The notes under the pieces: generated by a model
Database searches by the model: none
Seen by the model: the letters and a program-made list of their open reading frames with translations, nothing else
What the model was told of the DNA's origin: nothing
Shown: positions 49,601-60,556 of the stretch, in pieces
How positions within the stretch are numbered: the stretch's first letter is position 1
Layout: each line of letters starts with the position of its first letter
Assembly: GCF_964204865.1 (NCBI RefSeq)
Contig: NC_135252.1
Span: 16,761,383-16,825,382 of the forward strand
From: Styela clava
Taxonomy: Eukaryota; Chordata; Ascidiacea; Stolidobranchia; Styelidae
DNA length: 64,000 bases
Direction of reading: 5' to 3'
Translations under genes and position numbers: made by a program

Positions 49601-50754
49601 TTGTATAAAAGCGATAGACAAGAATGACAAAAGCAACAAAATGCGTCCAGAAATTCATCATTTCATTGGTTGGATAGAAAATGCTGCAATAGAGAAAACA
49701 GTTTAGTAGGCTCTGACACAAATTTTAGAGAAAAAAATAAAATTTATATTTTAGCAACAGTTTTGACTATATCAAATTATGATTCAAACATAAAAGACAA
49801 ACCTTGTTTAAATAAGAATGCAAACAAAACAATTACTCATTCAAACTCGCAGATGACTAATTGTGATATCATGCTTCCGTTGTAATTAAGATTAAATGAA
49901 TACAAACAATTGAAAACCGTCCTGAAAATGACAATTTCAATCTGAAATTCTTCAAACCTTTTTAGGATTACCTTTTCAAGCAATAAGAAAATGAAGATGG
50001 ATTCGGTCTGTATCCCACAATGAGGTAAACTTCTTGCAGATTTGATGGAACATCTTTAGATCTGAGTAAAGCGAACGACTGTAGCCAAGCATCTCGGGAC
50101 ACTTCTCTGTGAATTTATACAATTTGATCAAGATTACTTCATATTATGAGATTGAAAACAAGCTGGACATTATATGCAGTCGTACTCTTGGTGGACTATC
50201 TCAGAAAGCCGGTATCTCACACCATATTCCTTTTAGTGTTATAAGTAAAAAAATTTTAGCACAAAATCTTATATGAGACAACACAATGCCTTTTCTGAAA
50301 GATATACAGGGTGTTCGTTCCGTCCTTTTACATCAAATTTTGTTATGAAATCAGTTCTCAATACATCTTAATAACCAGGTTATTTCAATCAGTCCTTATT
50401 CAAGTTTTTTTTACTTCATTCATACAGTTTATATGGTATCAATTAGTTCCCATGTCAATTTAATTTTTTTTTTTTAAATTGAAATATTTACTGACAAAAT
50501 ATCCTGGTACTTAACATCTTGATAAATTTCGTAATTTTTTATCTGAATATACATAAAAGAAAACTAACTCACTTCATTTGTTTCCGTTTTATACAGCTCG
50601 TAGTGTTATGTCTGTCAAATCCAAACAAATGTAAAGCACAGAATGTGAAAAATCTTCCTACAACACTATGTGTCTTAGAAACATTTTCTTCAGCACAACA
50701 GCATTTTTTATGACATTCCATATTTTCCAAAATATTATTGTTTTCCATGACCAT
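46687..50754 (-). CDS. PAQR family membrane progestin receptor (PAQR5/7/8-like), 8 exons, 402 aa
   Basis: Exons, in transcription order: 50754-50573, 50061-49972, 49683-49532, 49035-48859, 48521-48371, 47855-47680, 47422-47299 and 46843-46687; all GT-AG and phase-consistent. PAQR proteins are seven-to-eight-pass membrane receptors or hydrolases, and the class II members bind progestins at the plasma membrane. Diagnostic motifs are in place: LIVGYRP before the first helix, NEMMNFWTH (97-105), S150 and H154 with D171 in the SxxxH...CDY element, PEKYFPG, and HSHNWMH with H319 and H323, forming the presumed zinc site. LLEADARRA after the last motif resembles the ALDYEARR of mPR receptors, which favours class II over adiponectin-receptor types. 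Exon 1 encodes a 60-residue polar, Cys-containing N-terminus longer than in vertebrates; its start codon is the least certain part. Confidence 0.9.
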
Positions 50755-51532
50755 GACGGTAAAGCAACAACGAATTTCTCGCAGAGCACTACATTCTACA
50801 TTATATTATAATTAATCCTACTCGATCTTTGCTACAAAAAATTGGAAGGTCTCATCAGGCACTTAGTTTTTAAAATCCAACTTTGCACGGAAAGATATCG
50901 CCAATAACTCACAATGTGTCTACAATAGTGTGACAGCGTTAATTATTATTAATCAGAGCACAATCTAATTTGATTTGATATTGAATTCCCATTTCAATAA
51001 ATGCAATGTAGCATATGAATTGAACCTATATGATTCAAAATTGAAGAATGAAATAAATTGTTGCAATTCGGTGAACTGCTAAATGCTAGTATTGAGATAC
51101 AAAATTGCCTCACTGAAGCTAAGTGTATTACAAAATATACCAGCTAGATAACTGAGAAATAATTGTCAATACCACGATACAGTCTCACAAAAAGTATCTA
51201 TTTTTTGTCCTGATATAGAGGCAGGCAGTGATAAGAGCGAAGCAGGCAGTAAAAAGACAGATACCATTCCCACATGATTTTCTTCGAAATGTATTTTTTT
51301 GCATTGTAAAATTCAATGCAGTCATGATTGGTATGGACCATGGACTCTTCATAAAATAAAATACCTAACACAGAGAATCATGACAAAATCAATAGTGTTT
51401 CCAAGCTTGAATATAAGCACCAAATCATCAATAATACAAAGTATTGAGTTTTTATAGCACAAGGATATTTTTATATATGCAGTCTGCTATCATTTCAACT
51501 TCAAATTTGAAATTGGTAGTAAAAACTGCTTG
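50755..51532. other. spacer between PAQR gene start and WDR36 end
   Basis: Holds the WDR36 3' UTR and the PAQR promoter by position. No canonical AATAAA for WDR36 and no other gene was seen. Confidence 0.45.
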
Positions 51533-54277
51533 CTAAATAAGGGAAGATTTGACATAATTTGCAAGACAAACACATTGATCAATGTCTTTTCCTAGACAGT
51601 CCCATGCAGCTTTATGTTCCATTTCAATCTCCCTTAGATATGTCAATAGTGTAGAATCACTGGATATCATCTCAGAGTGTACCTTCATAAACAATCCAAG
51701 ATATGATTCAACTAGTTCAAAATCTCTCCTTGATCTCAGCATTGATGAAATAAATGACAAGAAAGCAGACATCAGCTCTACTGAGCCACCACCATCTGGG
51801 GACAAACCACGTATTTCAATATCGATAGCTGATGGCCCTAACTCTTTTAGTTTATTCATTATTGTAAAAGGTGTTTCTGATTTTTGATCTAATAATGCTA
51901 AACCAATGTCTGACAAAGGATTAAGTATAGAGCGTTTGTTGATCTTTGATTCTATCTTTTCTTCTGAAATATCAAAAGTCGGTTCAAGTCCAGCTATGGT
52001 AGGAAGAAAAAATGGTGCAGATTTTGGTAAAGTTGGTGGCTCTTTCGGTTTATTCCTCTGTTTTATGACATCCAAAGACAGCAAATTAGCCCATCTTGAT
52101 TGTGGGAAAAGTGATAAAGTTACCAAACTGTCATCTAATGGTTCGAAAGATCCGTTTTCTAATTGTGATTCGTCTTCAACAATTTCAATCTCATCTGATC
52201 GTTGTTCGGCATCTTTTTCTTGGTCTTGATCCATGACATCGGTTTTGGGTAATTCAACAATATTTGAAGGATGGAAATCAATTGGCAGTGGTTTTAAAGA
52301 TATTCTTGTAAATATTGAACGATTTGACCAGAGATAAATTCCAAGATCATCTACATGACAAGTTGCTAGAAGATCGGAAGTTGGTGACAATGCTAAACTA
52401 ACTGCGGCAGCATGAACTAGAAAGCAATCTATCAAATGTGCTGACGGTAACTCCCAAGTTTTGATAGTACAATCCATGGCTGATGATAAGAGCCATCTTC
52501 CGTCAGTGCTCCACGTCATATCTGTAATGGTACCTTGACAACCAGGGTAATGTCTAACAAGTTTTCTTGTATCTAGGTCATACACATGGATGGAAAAATC
52601 GTCAAGAGCAACAGCAATCATTGAATTACCACCCTGTAAATTCAGTATGGCTGGGAGAGAAGGTAAGTTTATAACATCCAGCAATTGCCTTGACTTGAAT
52701 TTCCAGAACTTGAGATTCTGATCCAAGCCTGCTGACACGACAATTTGGTTAAGAAAATCAACAACAAGGCCAGTGATAGATTTATCATGAGCTGTTCCAT
52801 TATTTTCCTTGTCACCCTCAGCAAAACTGCCTCTGTATATTCCAGACTGAATATTATAAATATCAAGGTCGCCAGTATTATAACCAATTAGACAAAAATT
52901 TCCACATTCAGTCATTGTAACAGCAGTCACAAAGCAATGTGCATTTGATATAGAATTATCGCTTTTATCATTACTTTTTTTGTGCTGATTTTTTTGAAAT
53001 CTTTCATGAAGAAGTTTGAATGATCCCATTCTACAGTTTTGATAATTCCATGTTGTTGCGTGAGAATATCGATGATGAAACGCAATAATATTATCCCATT
53101 CTCTCTCCTTGGCAGTCTTAGAACAAAAATCAACGATTGGTGATAGTTTTCCTTCATCATGCCTGATTCCTACCCTCTTTGCAGCAGATCTATTTCTCGA
53201 AGCTTGGCCTAAGCTTTTGTTTTTTTCTTCATGTACTGTAGAAAAAGAACGCATGGTCGAGTCAAGTCCAACCGTTAGAATATTTTCACCGCTATCTCCA
53301 TAAAATTTTATTTTCGTGGGTGGGGCTGAATGACCATCTCTGTGACGAAGTAGCCTCCCCTTTCCATCACTCTGGTCGAAAGCCCACATTTTTATACTGT
53401 TGTCCGAAGCGTTAGTTAGCAACAAAGGCTGGCCATGAATAAATGTCATGCCAGCAATAGCAGTCGAATGAGAATGCTCCATCATGCCTAACAAGCGTTT
53501 TTCATCCAAATCCCACACAGCAATGTTACCTTGCGGACTAGCAGTAACCATAGTGGATGGTCCATCAGTACGAAAGGCCACACCAATTACAGGACCACCA
53601 CTTTGTCGAAATTTCATAATTTCCTGATTTACCCGAATATTATGCAGCATGATATTACCACTCGAACGCCCTATTGCCACAACATCAACTGCGGGAGCTT
53701 GAACTAAAGACACTATAGATGAGCTGTCTTCAGAATTAGAAAATTCAAACAACATTTCATTTTTTCTTATATTCCACAATTGCATTTTTCCCTGAATTGA
53801 TCCAAATAAAACCTTGTTCATATATGTACTTGGATGTAGAATAGTTGATATTTCAAATGAGTTATTGTTGAATTCCATTTCAGTAAATAGTTCTTGTGAC
53901 TGTATGTGCCATATCTTTACCGTGCTTGATTTATCAACTGATATGATATGTTCCGAATAAGGTAACAGAAGATGAACATCATCATTATGACCTTCATATA
54001 TATATTTCACTTGTCGATTATGTTGAAAAGCTCTGACTGTTTTTCCACAGCCAGTATAAACTAAAAAACGATCAGCCGCAATGCAAGAAATGTCTTCTGG
54101 ATGGGCGTTGCTGACTTGAGTTATACCAAGCTTGGAACAATTGTATGAATGGAATACTTTTCCAACTGCTACAAATACGTAATGTTCTTTTTGTCTCTGG
54201 TGATACCTTGTACAATGCGGTATATGAGTTGAGTATAATCCAAGAGCACGATACGCTTCAAAAATTTTTCCTTCCAT
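51533..54277 (-). CDS. WDR36: WDR36/UTP21, U3 snoRNP component, intronless, 914 aa
   Basis: UTP21 belongs to the UTP-B subcomplex of the small-subunit processome, which acts on 18S pre-rRNA in the nucleolus. The N-terminus (GKIFEAYRALGLYS) and the WD-type repeats over residues about 40-640 match the family: for example VKIWHIQSQ, MQLWNIRKNE, IAVWDLDEKR, IKMWAFD, LKFWKFKSRQ and IKTWELPSAHLID. They form tandem beta-propellers. The C-terminal Utp21 domain (about 690-905) includes LGPSAIDIEIRGLSPDGGG and the helical DFELVESYLGLFMKVH. Length is close to the human protein (951 aa). The whole gene is one uninterrupted exon, unlike the many-exon vertebrate gene. The first ATG fits the conserved N-terminus. 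Confidence 0.97.
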   Translation of the reverse strand: MEGKIFEAYRALGLYSTHIPHCTRYHQRQKEHYVFVAVGKVFHSYNCSKLGITQVSNAHPEDISCIAADRFLVYTGCGKTVRAFQHNRQVKYIYEGHNDDVHLLLPYSEHIISVDKSSTVKIWHIQSQELFTEMEFNNNSFEISTILHPSTYMNKVLFGSIQGKMQLWNIRKNEMLFEFSNSEDSSSIVSLVQAPAVDVVAIGRSSGNIMLHNIRVNQEIMKFRQSGGPVIGVAFRTDGPSTMVTASPQGNIAVWDLDEKRLLGMMEHSHSTAIAGMTFIHGQPLLLTNASDNSIKMWAFDQSDGKGRLLRHRDGHSAPPTKIKFYGDSGENILTVGLDSTMRSFSTVHEEKNKSLGQASRNRSAAKRVGIRHDEGKLSPIVDFCSKTAKEREWDNIIAFHHRYSHATTWNYQNCRMGSFKLLHERFQKNQHKKSNDKSDNSISNAHCFVTAVTMTECGNFCLIGYNTGDLDIYNIQSGIYRGSFAEGDKENNGTAHDKSITGLVVDFLNQIVVSAGLDQNLKFWKFKSRQLLDVINLPSLPAILNLQGGNSMIAVALDDFSIHVYDLDTRKLVRHYPGCQGTITDMTWSTDGRWLLSSAMDCTIKTWELPSAHLIDCFLVHAAAVSLALSPTSDLLATCHVDDLGIYLWSNRSIFTRISLKPLPIDFHPSNIVELPKTDVMDQDQEKDAEQRSDEIEIVEDESQLENGSFEPLDDSLVTLSLFPQSRWANLLSLDVIKQRNKPKEPPTLPKSAPFFLPTIAGLEPTFDISEEKIESKINKRSILNPLSDIGLALLDQKSETPFTIMNKLKELGPSAIDIEIRGLSPDGGGSVELMSAFLSFISSMLRSRRDFELVESYLGLFMKVHSEMISSDSTLLTYLREIEMEHKAAWDCLGKDIDQCVCLANYVKSSLI

Positions 54278-55732
54278 ATTATTATATATAGATTATTGTC
54301 AAGTAGCTGTGTAGTGAGATAGAGTAAAAAATAAAATACTATTTTATATTGATTCATAGGCTTGATTGTAGAGTAGGTATCGAAATATTATTACAATATT
54401 ACTTGGGTTGAACATAATCACTGAATAAAATCATAGATCATTTGGCCGTAAAAATTTTAATATGGAAAATATCCAGAATCTAATGCATCAGAACTTTCAA
54501 GTTCGCCTTACTGTTGTTAATTATAATATTGAAATACTTTAACCTGTTTCAGACGCCCAATCGAGCCCAATTTTGAATACATTTTTATTAATGTCATACG
54601 ACCCCCAAAATTTACCCAATATACAATAATTATATACCATTGGAAAGGTATTTTAGAGTACTATACGCTAGATGTCACTGGAGGACCGTAAACTAAAACA
54701 CCTCTTTCAAGAGGTCTCTCGTAACGTCAAAAAATAACAAAAATATTTACACTCTCTCATTCTATCAGCTGTTGGACGTCTAAAGCTATTGTAAAGCTGA
54801 AATGTGACTATACAGTTGACTGCACATTGGTTTTCTCTTTCATATGATACTAAACGCTTTTCCATAGCGCGCGTTGTTCAAGCGTTTTGGAAATTTTCCG
54901 TTTGAGAAGTCACCACATCGAATCAGGCCAGGCTAAGCTTGATAGATCGATCGGTTGTTTGTTTGTGCTTTATCGCGTTGAAAGCTTTTGTGAGTCATAA
55001 TAAAACATTTATTATGAATCATAAAAGCTTATAATCGTCAGACAAGGAGAATTTGCGAGATAAAACGCCTAACTTTTTTTCGGTGAGGCAGCTGCGATCA
55101 AACGACTCGATATTTTTATAACTTCCTGACGTTGTGAGATGTCCACTCTCCTATGTTATGTAGCATATAAAATGACCTTCAAAATAAGACCTTATCATAC
55201 TAGCTTTTGTTATTGGTTAGCGCGCAACGCCAAGGTTTATGGAATCATTTTCTTGTTGTGCGACGTTTTTATATCGCAGCGGGAAGTACACGCGTGATAT
55301 GTAAGCGAAATTTTATCACTTCTAAATGTCATATAAGGTTCATTCTCATATCGTTGTGTGGGGAATAAGATTTCCTTTCAAGCAAGACCATAACAAACAT
55401 TCCAGACCTCATGGTATACACACAGCATTGCAAAACGTCGTGCATGCGTCAAACCGGGAGGATTAGGTTAAAGAAGTAATAATAATAAAATTACAAATTA
55501 CTTCACTTGCCTTCAAATATTCGATCACAACGAACAAGCATAATTTTTATTTCTTTGATAATGTGAATAACAACAAATACCCGAATAGAGAGCCTCGTTT
55601 TCTATACCATAGCAAATTGTTTATTAAGGTACCGTACTGTACCGTACCTGGCAATCAAGCAGGGGGTACGGTACCGTATCTCTGTATCTACAGATCTTTT
55701 ATTGCTGTTAACGTATGCGTTTCTGGTTTCTC
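54278..55732. other. region upstream of WDR36, no recognised gene
   Basis: It includes the putative WDR36 promoter at its left end. The sequence from about 54540 onward has transposon-like texture (ATACCATTGGAAAGG and repeated CGCG-rich blocks), but no paired ends were identified. Confidence 0.35.
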
Positions 55733-57334
55733 GGGTCTCATGTAGTTTCTTACCTAACATACTTCTAGTGGGCGTAGCATGACAATTTTTTCACCTGTCA
55801 ATACTAACCCCCACCTGACTACACCATCCAAAAATTACGTCATTACTGCATTACGACGTCACAGTGACGTAATAGAGCCCTTTGAAACTATACGAACTGC
55901 CATTCAAGACGCGCAAACGAGCACCCGAAATCGAACAGTTAGTTCTCTCGTGGCAACGATTCCAATAGGAGAGAGACCGATAACGTCAGTCAGTTCTTGG
56001 GTCTGGTATAGTTTAGTACCACATCCACTTCTAGTTGGCCTGGCTCAACAATTTTTGCATATGTCAATCCTAACCCCCACCTGACTACGTCACCGAAAAA
56101 TTACGTCATTCCGACGTCACAGTGGCGTAATAAGGCCACCGAAGTATGCAGATGGTCGTCCAAAACGCGCAGACGATAACCCGAAATCGAGCAAGCTATT
56201 TTTCTCGTTTTTTGTCGCAATGATCACGATAGGAGAGAAATCGTCGGCTTTAGCAAGTTCTTATCGGCGGCGCAGATGCCATTTCGGGCGATCGCAATTA
56301 TACCGTAAAACCGGCTAACTTCGGATGCCTTGTAACTTCGGATGAAATTTTCAATCATTCATATCTCAACTAAATTTCGTCGTATTGCGCTTCTGTCGGT
56401 TTCTATAGTAAGGCCTTACATATCTGAATCTGCCGTAGCCTCCAATCGCTCGATTTGATTTTTTATCATTCAAAAAATCATATTTTACCAAAAAAATGAC
56501 ACCGTTTTTTCGAGCGGCTCAAATCGTGACTTCTACAGACGCTACCTTCGTCAAATCACCGCCAAGCGCTAGAGAGCGAACACAATGTATACAAAAAAAT
56601 ACAGTGATCACAAGGTGTCGTACGAGATTCGAGTGAAATCGATTATTTTGATTTAAAAATTACATCAAAATATCGACGTTTTGATGATTACGTACAGCGT
56701 GACGTCAACGACGCAAATCCCGTTCTCTCTCTTCGTAGCCGACGTCACTTTGCGTAGCTCGTGCGTTACTCGCTGCGACATTTGAACGCCAGACATCGCG
56801 GCGCCCAGTTTTGTGAAATTTAAAAATTATGCTTATCCATGATCCTAGTCACTAAATCCTACAAAAACATCACTATCGTCTCATTCATATGTTGTTTATT
56901 TAAAAATATGGGTATGCATACGCTTAATGCATATGAAATTTGTCGATTTTTGTTTTTGCATACTTCCTCCGACACCGATAGATACCGTAGCAATTGGTAA
57001 TACGTTAGGCCTGAAACATGTATCTATACGATCATAATGATTAGATATGTCTGTAGATTAGATATGTCGGCAGATGATAATAATATCTTTAACAGGTGAG
57101 CGTAGAACTCTACATACATGCACACAGCAGGAGGTTGGACCACATACAGGTGAGGCGCAAAATGAAAAAAAAGTGGCAAAGTTTCTTTTTGCCGTTTTTA
57201 TCCGTTTATTGTCATTTGACTTTATTAAGTGAAACGAAAGCGAGGATCGAAAGTCACACCGGGCAGGAACCTCTGCCGAGCCGATCAACGGGGAGCTCTG
57301 AGAAAATCAGAAAAGTGATAATCAAGACGAAACC

Positions 57335-57487
57335 TGCTCTGCTTGTGGATTATGGAATGATCCAAATGGAAGTACGGAAATTGAGGTGGAATGGGTCGGT
57401 TGCGAAAGCTGCAGCGAAACACATTGGTTCCACAAGAACTGTTGCAAAGACCCGTCTAACCCATGTGGAAATGATTACAATTCTTGA
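57335..57487 (+). CDS. PHD-type zinc finger coding fragment (last exon?), 50 aa
   Basis: In this frame the sequence reads CSACGLWNDPNG...WVGCESCSETHWFHKNCC...SNPCGNDYNS and then a stop. The C-x2-C, C-x2-C, H-x2/4-C pattern with a Trp before the first core histidine is that of a PHD finger. The same frame is open upstream only back to a TGA at about 57299-57301. An acceptor-like AG at 57301-57302 or 57309-57310 could make this a terminal exon. PHD fingers occur in proteins of several eukaryotic DNA transposons, which suits its place inside the inverted-repeat island. The longer 143-aa ORF on the same strand (57096-57527) is in another frame and looks like a shadow. Confidence 0.55.
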   Translation, partial: CSACGLWNDPNGSTEIEVEWVGCESCSETHWFHKNCCKDPSNPCGNDYNS

Positions 57488-57490
57488 TTT

Positions 57491-57710
57491 TGCCAGCGTT
57501 TCCTTCAATTCATCTGTTTATTTTTAACTGTCGAATTTTTGTTCATACCTTACTTGTTCCATATTGCTTTTTGATTTCAATTTTTACTTTTGCCAGTGTT
57601 TCATTCGATTCATCCGTTTATTTTTAATTGTCTAATTTTTGTTCATTCTTTACTTGTTCCATATTGCATTTCAATTTCAACCTACACCAGTGTTAGGTAC
57701 TTTCAATTCT
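57491..57710 (+). repeat. tandem array, about 2.2 units of 102 bp
   Basis: Unit start GCCAGCGTTTCCTTCAATTC at 57491 recurs as GCCAGTGTTTCATTCGATTC at about 57593 and partially as ACCAGTGTT at about 57687. Each unit contains CTTACTTGTTCCATATTGC. It lies directly after the PHD fragment. Confidence 0.75.
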
Positions 57711-58550
57711 TCCGTTTTTTTTGTTTTGTTAATCCTTTTCTTGCATTGAAAATAACGATCATAAAAGAACGAACTAGCATTTTGCAATAAATTAGGAGTA
57801 GTTAGTGAAATATATACGAGTTATAATAAAGGACACAAGAATAAATAGTTAGGCTTCGCGAAGCGGCGAGAGTAACGTCACGTACAAACGTCAGTATTCA
57901 ACACGCAAGACAGGTCGTGGCGGCGTAAGGTCTATTCAGCGACGTTGTCACGCGTCATTGCTTACGCAGACATTTCTCTCTCACGACGAGTTGACGCAAA
58001 GAGAAAAGTGGCCATCCGAAGTTAGATAATTTTAGAATAGACGAATAAAGACAATAATTTCAATGAAAAAAGGCTTTGATGGATATGGAACCGACTTTAT
58101 CAAGACGAGAATAGCCACAATGTATTATATTCCAAATTTGGCTTCAGTTGAACAACATGCGGCGGAGATATTGTTCAAAATATAGTGAAATCATCCGAAG
58201 TTAGCCGGTTTTACGGTACTTTGGCAATCCCTATGACGTGATGGTGACGTCGTAGTGACGTAATTTTTGGATGGCATAGTCAGGTGAGGAATAACATAAT
58301 ATGCAAAAATCGTTATGCTACGCCCACTGGAAGTACTTGTGGTACTAAACTATACTAGACCCCAGTTCTTTATCGTCGGCGCCAATGCCATTTCGGTGCG
58401 TATATTTGGCAAGCTCTATGACGTGATTGTGATGTCGTAATGATTTAATTTTTGGATGGCGTAATCAGATGGGGGTTAGGATTGACATATCAAAAAATTG
58501 TTATGCTACGCCCACTAGAAGTACGTTAGGTACGAAACTACACGAGACCC

Positions 58551-59099
58551 CGTTTCTCTCCCATCTGCCCATTGGTATTACTGGTTTCCCTAGACAGCTT
58601 TGTTTGAATTCAAAAATTTGAACGCTTTTGATTTGCGTGAATCAACAGATGCTCGTATTCTTCAGCAATAAACTAATGTTAAAATAAGCCTCGACACAGT
58701 ATCCTGGTACGGTATCGGTACTGTAATCCGCACACAAGGTCATCAACTTCAAAGTTATACTGTAGTCACTTTGATCAACTTCAGACAGGCGTGGGCGACT
58801 GAATTATCTCGCAAGCCGGCGCATCCTCATCGCCCTCACGCGACAAGCTTAACTTACAAGACTGAAGAGTGGATTGTAAACCTACGATATTCACAAAATT
58901 CATCTCGAATTGAGAGCCTGGTGACGCCAAAGCTTGCAGTGTAAAAATTGTTTCATTATTCCAAAGCTTGCTTGAGTTGAATTTTTTTAATTTGGTAATT
59001 CGTTTCAAGAGAGTAAGTCAAGATTTTGTTTCCAATGGCGTTAATGACCTGGGAATTAAGTACACATTCTATCACAGATCCCGGCTGATACATATATAT
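58551..59099. other. spacer right of the transposon island, no recognised gene
   Basis: No exon recognised; no inverted-repeat partner found. Confidence 0.4.
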
Positions 59100-59733
59100 A
59101 TCTATACTGTATAATCCCATGTATATATCTTTCTAATTAACTAAACACCGCCACACCAAGGTTACCACTTTGAAGACGAAAAATGAAGCAGCATCGGTCA
59201 CAATAATATATGAAGTTGCAAGCAGTATAAAAAAATAAAGTTTCAATATATGATTAACAATTTACAGTACAACCAATATAAAATTCCACGATTCAATGCG
59301 ATAAATTGTGGAAGTTGCTTCAATTACCATATAATCAAATTGGTCTCTTACACAGAACATTTTATCATCGATTAAAAAGTTGATGGCCCCATGATGATTA
59401 AACTTTATTCTCCAATAAAAGTTAATTGGCATTTTCAATACAATGACATATTCAGGACGGCAGAAAAAGGAAAAGTATAATGACAATACTGTAAAGAGAA
59501 AAAATGAATATGCAACAATGCTTGGATGCTGCATTAGTGAATAAAGACAAAGGTTTTACAGATTGTGTAATACAGAAAATTTTAAGAAATACAGTACCAA
59601 AAGTTATGTACCATTCCCTTGACCGTAAATATATACTACTACGACTTGACAAATAAAAGTTATACCGATATCGAGATTCAAATTTAAAAGCAATATTTTC
59701 AATAAGGCAACGTAGACTAAAAAATAATAGCTC
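59100..59733. repeat. duplicated non-coding segment, copy 1
   Basis: Matches 60557-61308 in the same orientation with indels. Both start near TATACTGTATAATCCCATGT and share AATAATATATGAAGTTGCAA, TTCAATATATGATTAACAAT and ACAGTACCAAAAGTTATGTA. Together with the PDZ-related stretch that follows, it forms one unit of a tandem duplication. Confidence 0.85.
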
Positions 59734-60556
59734 ACTGGTTGAGCCGTCATTTGCCGCTGTTCCACCAAATAATGTATCACTTACATATACACCGCTATCA
59801 CTACCTTTGCCAATGGTACTCAATTATGTGGCTTCCGAAGATCATTGTTGTCATTCCCTTAAAATAGTTAACATGACACGACTTGGTGTATTTCTCAACA
59901 CCTCAATAGCTTGATCATGTGTGGCAGATCTTAAATCGTGATCGTTCACCCTCAAAATACGATCTCCGGGCCGGATTCTTTCATCTGTTTCCGCAGTACC
60001 ATCATAAACTCTGTTGACAAATATTGAACCAAGTAACGAATCCGTTCCACCTATAATGTTAACACCTAAACCGGATTTGCCCTTGATAATTTCAATTGTT
60101 GTTTCTTGACCACTGACTATGGGGCGAATCAATGGATCTGGCTGACTGCTGCTTTCAACAGATTTTACGGGTTCTGATGCATTCACTAACTTTACTGTTC
60201 CCCTCGCATTTGTAACAGATTCATAGGACATCCTTTCAAGTGATTTGTCATCAACGGCAAGGATGAAATCGCATTTTTTATTCGTCCGTCTCTACCAGCT
60301 GACTGCACCACTGGGAGTTTCAGAAATAGTAAATCCCAAACATTGAAGATCCTTCACTAGCTTGATCACTTTGGTTTAGGACCGCGTCGCTGAAACTACT
60401 GAACTACGAGAGGAAGTTCTACTACTCCTGTATATTTTTATCGCTGTCGCAATGCTTGTTTTTCTAAATCTCGCTCTCCTGCTTGACGTTGATGATCTTG
60501 ATTTCTAACGGTGCTCTGATGAAATAGATGATGTGCTTTGACTCTTTACTTTTTCA
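59734..60556 (-). pseudogene. decayed partial copy of the neighbouring MPDZ/PATJ gene
   Basis: Read on the minus strand, it is homologous to 63520-62680 of the intact gene: the Ser-rich linker, PDZ2, PDZ3 and the beginning of PDZ4. Damage is clear. The PDZ2 part has frameshifting losses near 60240-60300 and stops near 60370. The linker region has an insertion near 60430-60470. A loss of about 50 bases between PDZ3 and PDZ4 (near 59820) removes the start of PDZ4, and PDZ4 breaks off after GGTAANDGSTS. PDZ3 itself (60231-59851) is still open and near-intact, with GLGVNIIGG and GDRILRVNDHDLRSATHDQA, but the usual alanine-rich DEGAAAKDG turn is altered to DGTAETDER. A one-PDZ peptide could in principle still be made. 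Confidence 0.85.

Larger units (their letters stand above)
55733..58550. mobile_element. 2.8 kb transposon-like island with nested inverted repeats
   Basis: The outer ends GGGTCTC...GAGACCC start an inverted repeat of about 170 bases: CTTCTAGTGGGCGTAGCAT at 55765 against its complement at 58505, then CCCCACCTGACTAC and CCATCCAAAAATTACGTCA. A second, inner pair repeats the same module (about 56005-56140 against 58235-58370), and a third match (AAAACCGGCTAACTTCGGAT near 56312 against 58200) continues inward. A 7-base direct repeat GTTTCTC flanks the island, offset by one base on the right (55726-55732 and 58552-58558), a candidate target duplication. Composition is richer in GC and CpG than the surroundings, with many ACGTCA/TGACGT sites. 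Inside are a PHD-finger coding fragment and a short tandem array, but no transposase was recognised. It is probably a defective or non-autonomous DNA transposon; the superfamily is undetermined. Confidence 0.75.

Noticed and set aside
51582-52229. Plus-strand ORFs of about 100 codons
   Set aside because: Antisense shadows of WDR36.
57096-57527. 143-codon plus-strand ORF inside the transposon island
   Set aside because: It runs in a different frame from the PHD-finger fragment, and its own sequence shows no motif.
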